DNA of 16,296 bases from an uncultured Thalassospira sp. Lineage in GTDB: Bacteria > Pseudomonadota > Alphaproteobacteria > Rhodospirillales_A > Thalassospiraceae. A program made the translations under genes and the position numbers. Shown in pieces: positions 13,454 to 16,296 of the stretch. The stretch is taken from contig CAMPHD010000029.1 in assembly GCA_946885765.1 (NCBI GenBank), positions 1-16,296 of the forward strand. The letters run 5' to 3'. The notes below the pieces were generated by a model. The model worked only from the letters and a program-made list of their open reading frames with translations, made no database searches and had not been told where the DNA came from. Each line of letters opens with the position of its first letter. Positions within the stretch are counted from its first letter, which is position 1.

Positions 13454-14377
13454 TCAGTCGCCTCCACGTGGGTCAAGAACATCGCGGAGGCCATCGCCCA
13501 GCAGGTTGAAACCAAGACTGACGACGAAAATCGCAAGGCCCGGTACGGTTGATACCCACCATTGTTCCAGAAGGAACTGGCGGCCTTCGGACACCATCGC
13601 GCCCCATTCGGGCATCGGCGGCTGTGCGCCAAGGCCAAGGAAGCCAAGACCGGCCGCAATCAGGATCATGCCAGCCATATCAAGGGTGACACGCACGACA
13701 AGCGAGCTCATGCACATCGGTGTGATATGGCCAAGGATCAGTCCCATGTTCGAGACACCCTGCAAACGGGCGGCTTCGATATAGTCGGATTTGCGGACCG
13801 TAATGGTTTCGGCACGTGCGATGCGGGCATAGGGCGGCCATGCGGTCAGTGCGATGGCCAGAACCGCATTTTCGATCCCCGGTCCAAGTGCGGATACAAA
13901 TGCCAGGGCCAGGATCAGTTTCGGGAAAGCCAGAAAGATATCGGTGATGCGCATCAGTACCGCATCAATCCAGCCGCCAAAGAACCCGGCAGCCGTTCCG
14001 ACCAGAAGCCCGACGGGGGCTGCGGTAATCACCACGAGGGCCACGATCATCAGGGTGTATTGCGCACCGTAAATCAGACGTGACAGGATATCGCGGCCGA
14101 GTTGATCGGTGCCAAACCAGTGTTCGGCACTTGGCGATTTGATGCGATTTGTCAGATCAGCGGCCAGCGGATCATAGGGGGCCAGCAGTGGCGCAAAGAT
14201 GGTGACAAGGATCAACGCCATCACAATCGAAAGCCCGATCATCGCGAGCTTGTTTTCAGTGAATTTGATCCAGCCGAGCCACGCACGGCCGCATTTTGCC
14301 TGCCAGCGCGATTGCGGGGTGTCGGATGTCAGCCATTCTTTCAGGCCGGGTTTTACGGAGTTGCTTGCGATATTCAT
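13454..14377 (-). CDS. Peptide ABC transporter permease (DppC/OppC type)
   Basis: The second inner-membrane permease of the importer, 307 residues. It has a cytoplasmic N-terminus, a first membrane helix (LAMIGLSIVMALILVTIFAPLL), then the C-type hallmark HWFGTDQLGRDILSRLIYG before a core of about five further helices. The coupling (EAA) loop is DYIEAARLQGVSNMGLILGH with E201-A202-A203, which contacts the ATPases. The C-terminus NLLGDGLRDVLDPR is the usual ending for this subunit. GGAG lies about 10 bases before the ATG. It follows the B-type permease gene by 6 bases. Confidence 0.95.
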   Translation of the reverse strand: MNIASNSVKPGLKEWLTSDTPQSRWQAKCGRAWLGWIKFTENKLAMIGLSIVMALILVTIFAPLLAPYDPLAADLTNRIKSPSAEHWFGTDQLGRDILSRLIYGAQYTLMIVALVVITAAPVGLLVGTAAGFFGGWIDAVLMRITDIFLAFPKLILALAFVSALGPGIENAVLAIALTAWPPYARIARAETITVRKSDYIEAARLQGVSNMGLILGHITPMCMSSLVVRVTLDMAGMILIAAGLGFLGLGAQPPMPEWGAMVSEGRQFLLEQWWVSTVPGLAIFVVSLGFNLLGDGLRDVLDPRGGD

Positions 14378-14383
14378 GGTGAC

Positions 14384-15451
14384 TTATCTCCGTGCGCGCG
14401 GGTCAAGCAGGCGATAGAGCACATCGGAAAGCATATTGACCCCGATGAACACCGCACCCACGACGACGGTACCGCCCAGAACCGCATTCATGTCGGCATT
14501 GAGCAGCGAATTGGTGATGTAAAGACCCAGTCCCGGCCAGGCAAAGATGATTTCGGTCAGAACCGATCCTTCGAGCAGGTTGGCATAAGACAATGCAATC
14601 ACGGTCACCAGCGGCACCATGACGTTGCCAAGGGCATGACGCCAGATGATCCGGGTTTCGGAAATGCCCTTGACCCGTGCGGTCAGGATGTATTCCTGAC
14701 TGAGCTGTTCAAGCATGAAGGACCGCGTCATGCGCGCAATATAAGCCAGCGAGAAATAGGCAAGGATGGAAGCGGGCAGAATGATGTGCGATACCGCATT
14801 CCAGAACAGGTCCATATCACCTTCGATCAGGGTATCGATCAACATAAGCCCCGTGGTCGGTTCGATGAAATCGACATAGAAGGCATCCAGACGGCCCGGA
14901 CCGGCAACCCAGTCGAGTTTCAGGTAAAATACCAGAAGCCCCATCAGGCCGAGCCAGAAGATCGGCATGGAATACCCGGCAAGCCCGATAATGCGCACGA
15001 TATGGTCGGGCCATTTGCCCTTGTTTATCGCGGCAAAAACACCGGCCGGAACGCCCAGGAAAACACCGATGATGGTGGCAAGGGTGGCCAGTTCCAGTGT
15101 GGCGGGGAAAACGCGTTTGATGTCTTCGAGGACCGGGTTTGACGTCAGAACCGATGTTCCGAAATCACCCTGAACAACATTGCTGATATAGACAAAGAAC
15201 TGCTGCCAAAGTGGCAGGTTCAGGCCCATTTCTTCTTTGACGCGCTGATAGACCTGTTCAGAGGCGTGATCGCCGACAGCGGCCAGAACCGGATCGATTG
15301 GCAAAACGCGCCCGATCAGGAAGGTGACCAGCAACAAGCCGATAAAAGTGATCAGCAGCGAGAAAATGATCCGCACAAAGCTTGCGCCGGTGCGGGAAAA
15401 GAGACGGGCGCGTTTGCGCCCGTCCGATGCATTTCGAGTAACGGCGAACAT
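14384..15451 (-). CDS. Peptide ABC transporter permease (DppB/OppB type)
   Basis: The first permease of the peptide importer, 355 residues. After about 24 basic N-terminal residues comes a membrane helix (IIFSLLITFIGLLLVTFLIG), then the B-type pattern LPIDPVLAAVGDHAS and EEMGLNLPLWQQFFVYISNVVQGDFGTS, and a core with helices such as LATLATIIGVFLGVPAGVFA. The coupling loop is EYILTARVKGISETRIIWRHAL, starting at E253. It ends DVLYRLLDPRARR, as the family does. The region GPGRLDAFYVDFIEPTTG to MDLFWNAV is a periplasmic loop. AAGGAG lies 11 bases upstream of the ATG, directly at the stop of the binding-protein gene. Its first codons form a stable hairpin (see 15403-15424). Confidence 0.95.
   Translation of the reverse strand: MFAVTRNASDGRKRARLFSRTGASFVRIIFSLLITFIGLLLVTFLIGRVLPIDPVLAAVGDHASEQVYQRVKEEMGLNLPLWQQFFVYISNVVQGDFGTSVLTSNPVLEDIKRVFPATLELATLATIIGVFLGVPAGVFAAINKGKWPDHIVRIIGLAGYSMPIFWLGLMGLLVFYLKLDWVAGPGRLDAFYVDFIEPTTGLMLIDTLIEGDMDLFWNAVSHIILPASILAYFSLAYIARMTRSFMLEQLSQEYILTARVKGISETRIIWRHALGNVMVPLVTVIALSYANLLEGSVLTEIIFAWPGLGLYITNSLLNADMNAVLGGTVVVGAVFIGVNMLSDVLYRLLDPRARR
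15403..15424 (-). promoter_or_regulatory. Terminator-like hairpin in the first codons of the B-type permease gene
   Basis: A perfect 9-bp G/C-rich stem (15403-15411 with 15416-15424) has loop AAAC on the reverse strand and is followed there by TCTTTTCCC. It covers codons 10-16 of the permease gene, just after the binding-protein gene. It could stabilise the upstream mRNA or cause partial termination, lowering permease relative to binding protein; whether it acts is inference. Confidence 0.45.
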
Positions 15452-15466
15452 TCGACCGTTGTCTCC

Positions 15467-16296
15467 TTAGTCCTTGGTTATAAAGCGATAATAGTTGTTA
15501 TCGAACGACGGGCCGAGGACGAGATTGTTCACATTGTCCCGCATCGCGGCGATTTCGGTTTCCTGGAACATGATCACGAACGGACCGTTTTCGAGAACCT
15601 TTTTCTGAAGGTCGACATACATTGCAGCACGTTTTTCGCCGTCACGTTCAAGAATGGCCTTATCGACCTCGGTGGTCATGTCACCCGGATTCCACGAGTT
15701 ACGCCATGCAAGCGGCTTGGCCGATGCATCGTCGGAATTGTCCGGATTCCACGCGAAGGTGGATGCGTTGGTGTGCGGATCCTGATAATCCGGGCCCCAG
15801 CGACCGATATAGATATCGTGCTGGCGGGCGCGGTATTTGGTCAGGGTCTGTTTGTTATCACCCGGAATGATTTCCAGATTGATACCTGCCTGTGCCCAGG
15901 TCGCTTGGATCGACTGCGCCATCGACATTACTGCCGTGGTGTTACGCGTATCCATGGTCACCTTGAAGCCGTCGGCAAGGCCGGCGTCAGCAAGCAGCGA
16001 CTTGGCCTTTTCGATATCAAGCGAGTAGGGGTTTTCGTTATAGGCGCCAAGGAAACCTTCGGGCAGGAATGCCTGATGGGTCTGGGCGCGGCCCGCCATG
16101 ATGGTCTGGGTGATACCTTCATAGTCGACGAGATATTTCAGGGCTTCGCGAACTTCGGGTTTGGACAGGAATTCGTTTTTCTGCGACAGGCCAAGATACC
16201 AGAGCGCGCCTTTGCCTTTGGATAGCAGTTTGATGTTTTCGTCGTTTTTGACCGAGGCAAGCTGATCGGCTTCGAGGTTACGCGCGATATCGATAT
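15467..16296 (-). CDS. Peptide ABC transporter substrate-binding protein (DppA/OppA type), C-terminal part
   Basis: The periplasmic peptide-binding protein of the importer; the gene runs off the right edge, so only about 276 C-terminal residues are visible and the signal peptide is missing. The frame is open through to 16296. The ATG at 16097-16099 is internal, since the preceding codons give the family pattern LSKPEVREALKYLVDYEGIT and LWYLGLSQKNEF. Further SBP_bac_5-type features are QAFLPEGFLGAYNENPYSLD and IEKAKSLLADAGLADGFKV, then IYIGRWGPDYQDPHTNAS, which in this family borders the ligand site. The TAA stop (15467-15469) lies 15 bases before the permease start. It is first of the visible five-gene operon. 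Confidence 0.93.
   Translation of the reverse strand, partial: IDIARNLEADQLASVKNDENIKLLSKGKGALWYLGLSQKNEFLSKPEVREALKYLVDYEGITQTIMAGRAQTHQAFLPEGFLGAYNENPYSLDIEKAKSLLADAGLADGFKVTMDTRNTTAVMSMAQSIQATWAQAGINLEIIPGDNKQTLTKYRARQHDIYIGRWGPDYQDPHTNASTFAWNPDNSDDASAKPLAWRNSWNPGDMTTEVDKAILERDGEKRAAMYVDLQKKVLENGPFVIMFQETEIAAMRDNVNNLVLGPSFDNNYYRFITKD

Noticed and set aside
14102..15142. A 346-codon open frame on the + strand opposite the two permeases
   Set aside because: It spans the junction of two well-supported permease genes and is rich in His, Gln, Asp and Gly, as expected for an antisense reading of membrane-protein codons.
1..16296. CRISPR array, tRNA/rRNA genes, insertion sequence or prophage
   Set aside because: No regularly spaced repeats, no tRNA-like cloverleaf or rRNA sequence, and no transposase, integrase or phage genes were recognised.

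Overview
The window looks like an ordinary chromosomal stretch of a marine-type alphaproteobacterium. The base composition (high but not extreme G+C), the RhlE helicase with its long basic tail, topoisomerase IV and the peptide transporter suggest Rhodospirillales, possibly Thalassospira. That placement is an impression from protein style, not a computed result. Nearly all bases are coding. There is no tRNA, rRNA, CRISPR array, transposase or integrase, and no non-coding stretch exceeds 300 bases.

Layout. Positions 1-136 hold the tail of an unidentified forward gene. A strong bidirectional terminator (169-200) separates it from a reverse-strand RhlE-type RNA helicase (223-2100). A divergent intergenic region with two palindromes leads to a translationally coupled forward pair, an isochorismatase-family hydrolase and an alpha/beta hydrolase (2309-3594). 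This pair meets a reverse-strand orphan periplasmic binding protein (3591-4511) through shared stop-codon bases. More reverse-strand genes follow: a small lipoprotein (4742-5335), glutaminase glsA (5533-6453) and topoisomerase IV subunit B parE (6553-8535), with a clear parE terminator. The acyl-CoA thioesterase yciA (8808-9233) is the only forward gene in the second half. A REP-like palindrome separates it from a reverse-strand ParD/ParE-type toxin-antitoxin pair (9344-9873).

The last third is a peptide-use locus on the reverse strand. It contains a binding protein (cut by the window edge), two permeases and two ATPases in the order SBP-B-C-D-F (16296 to 11828), all a few bases apart and clearly one operon. 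An M19-family dipeptidase without a signal peptide lies further downstream (9977-10969). A sensible reading is that the transporter brings in di- or oligopeptides and the cytoplasmic dipeptidase cleaves them. Between the two sits an A/T-rich lipoprotein gene (11016-11735) that looks foreign to its neighbours.

I do not see a new defence, mobile or biosynthetic system. The most interesting points are the metal-ligand replacement and TTG start of the dipeptidase, the A/T-rich lipoprotein lodged in the peptide locus, a terminator-like hairpin inside the start of the first permease gene, a tandem-repeat operator before the toxin-antitoxin pair, and a conserved-looking island in the helicase tail.
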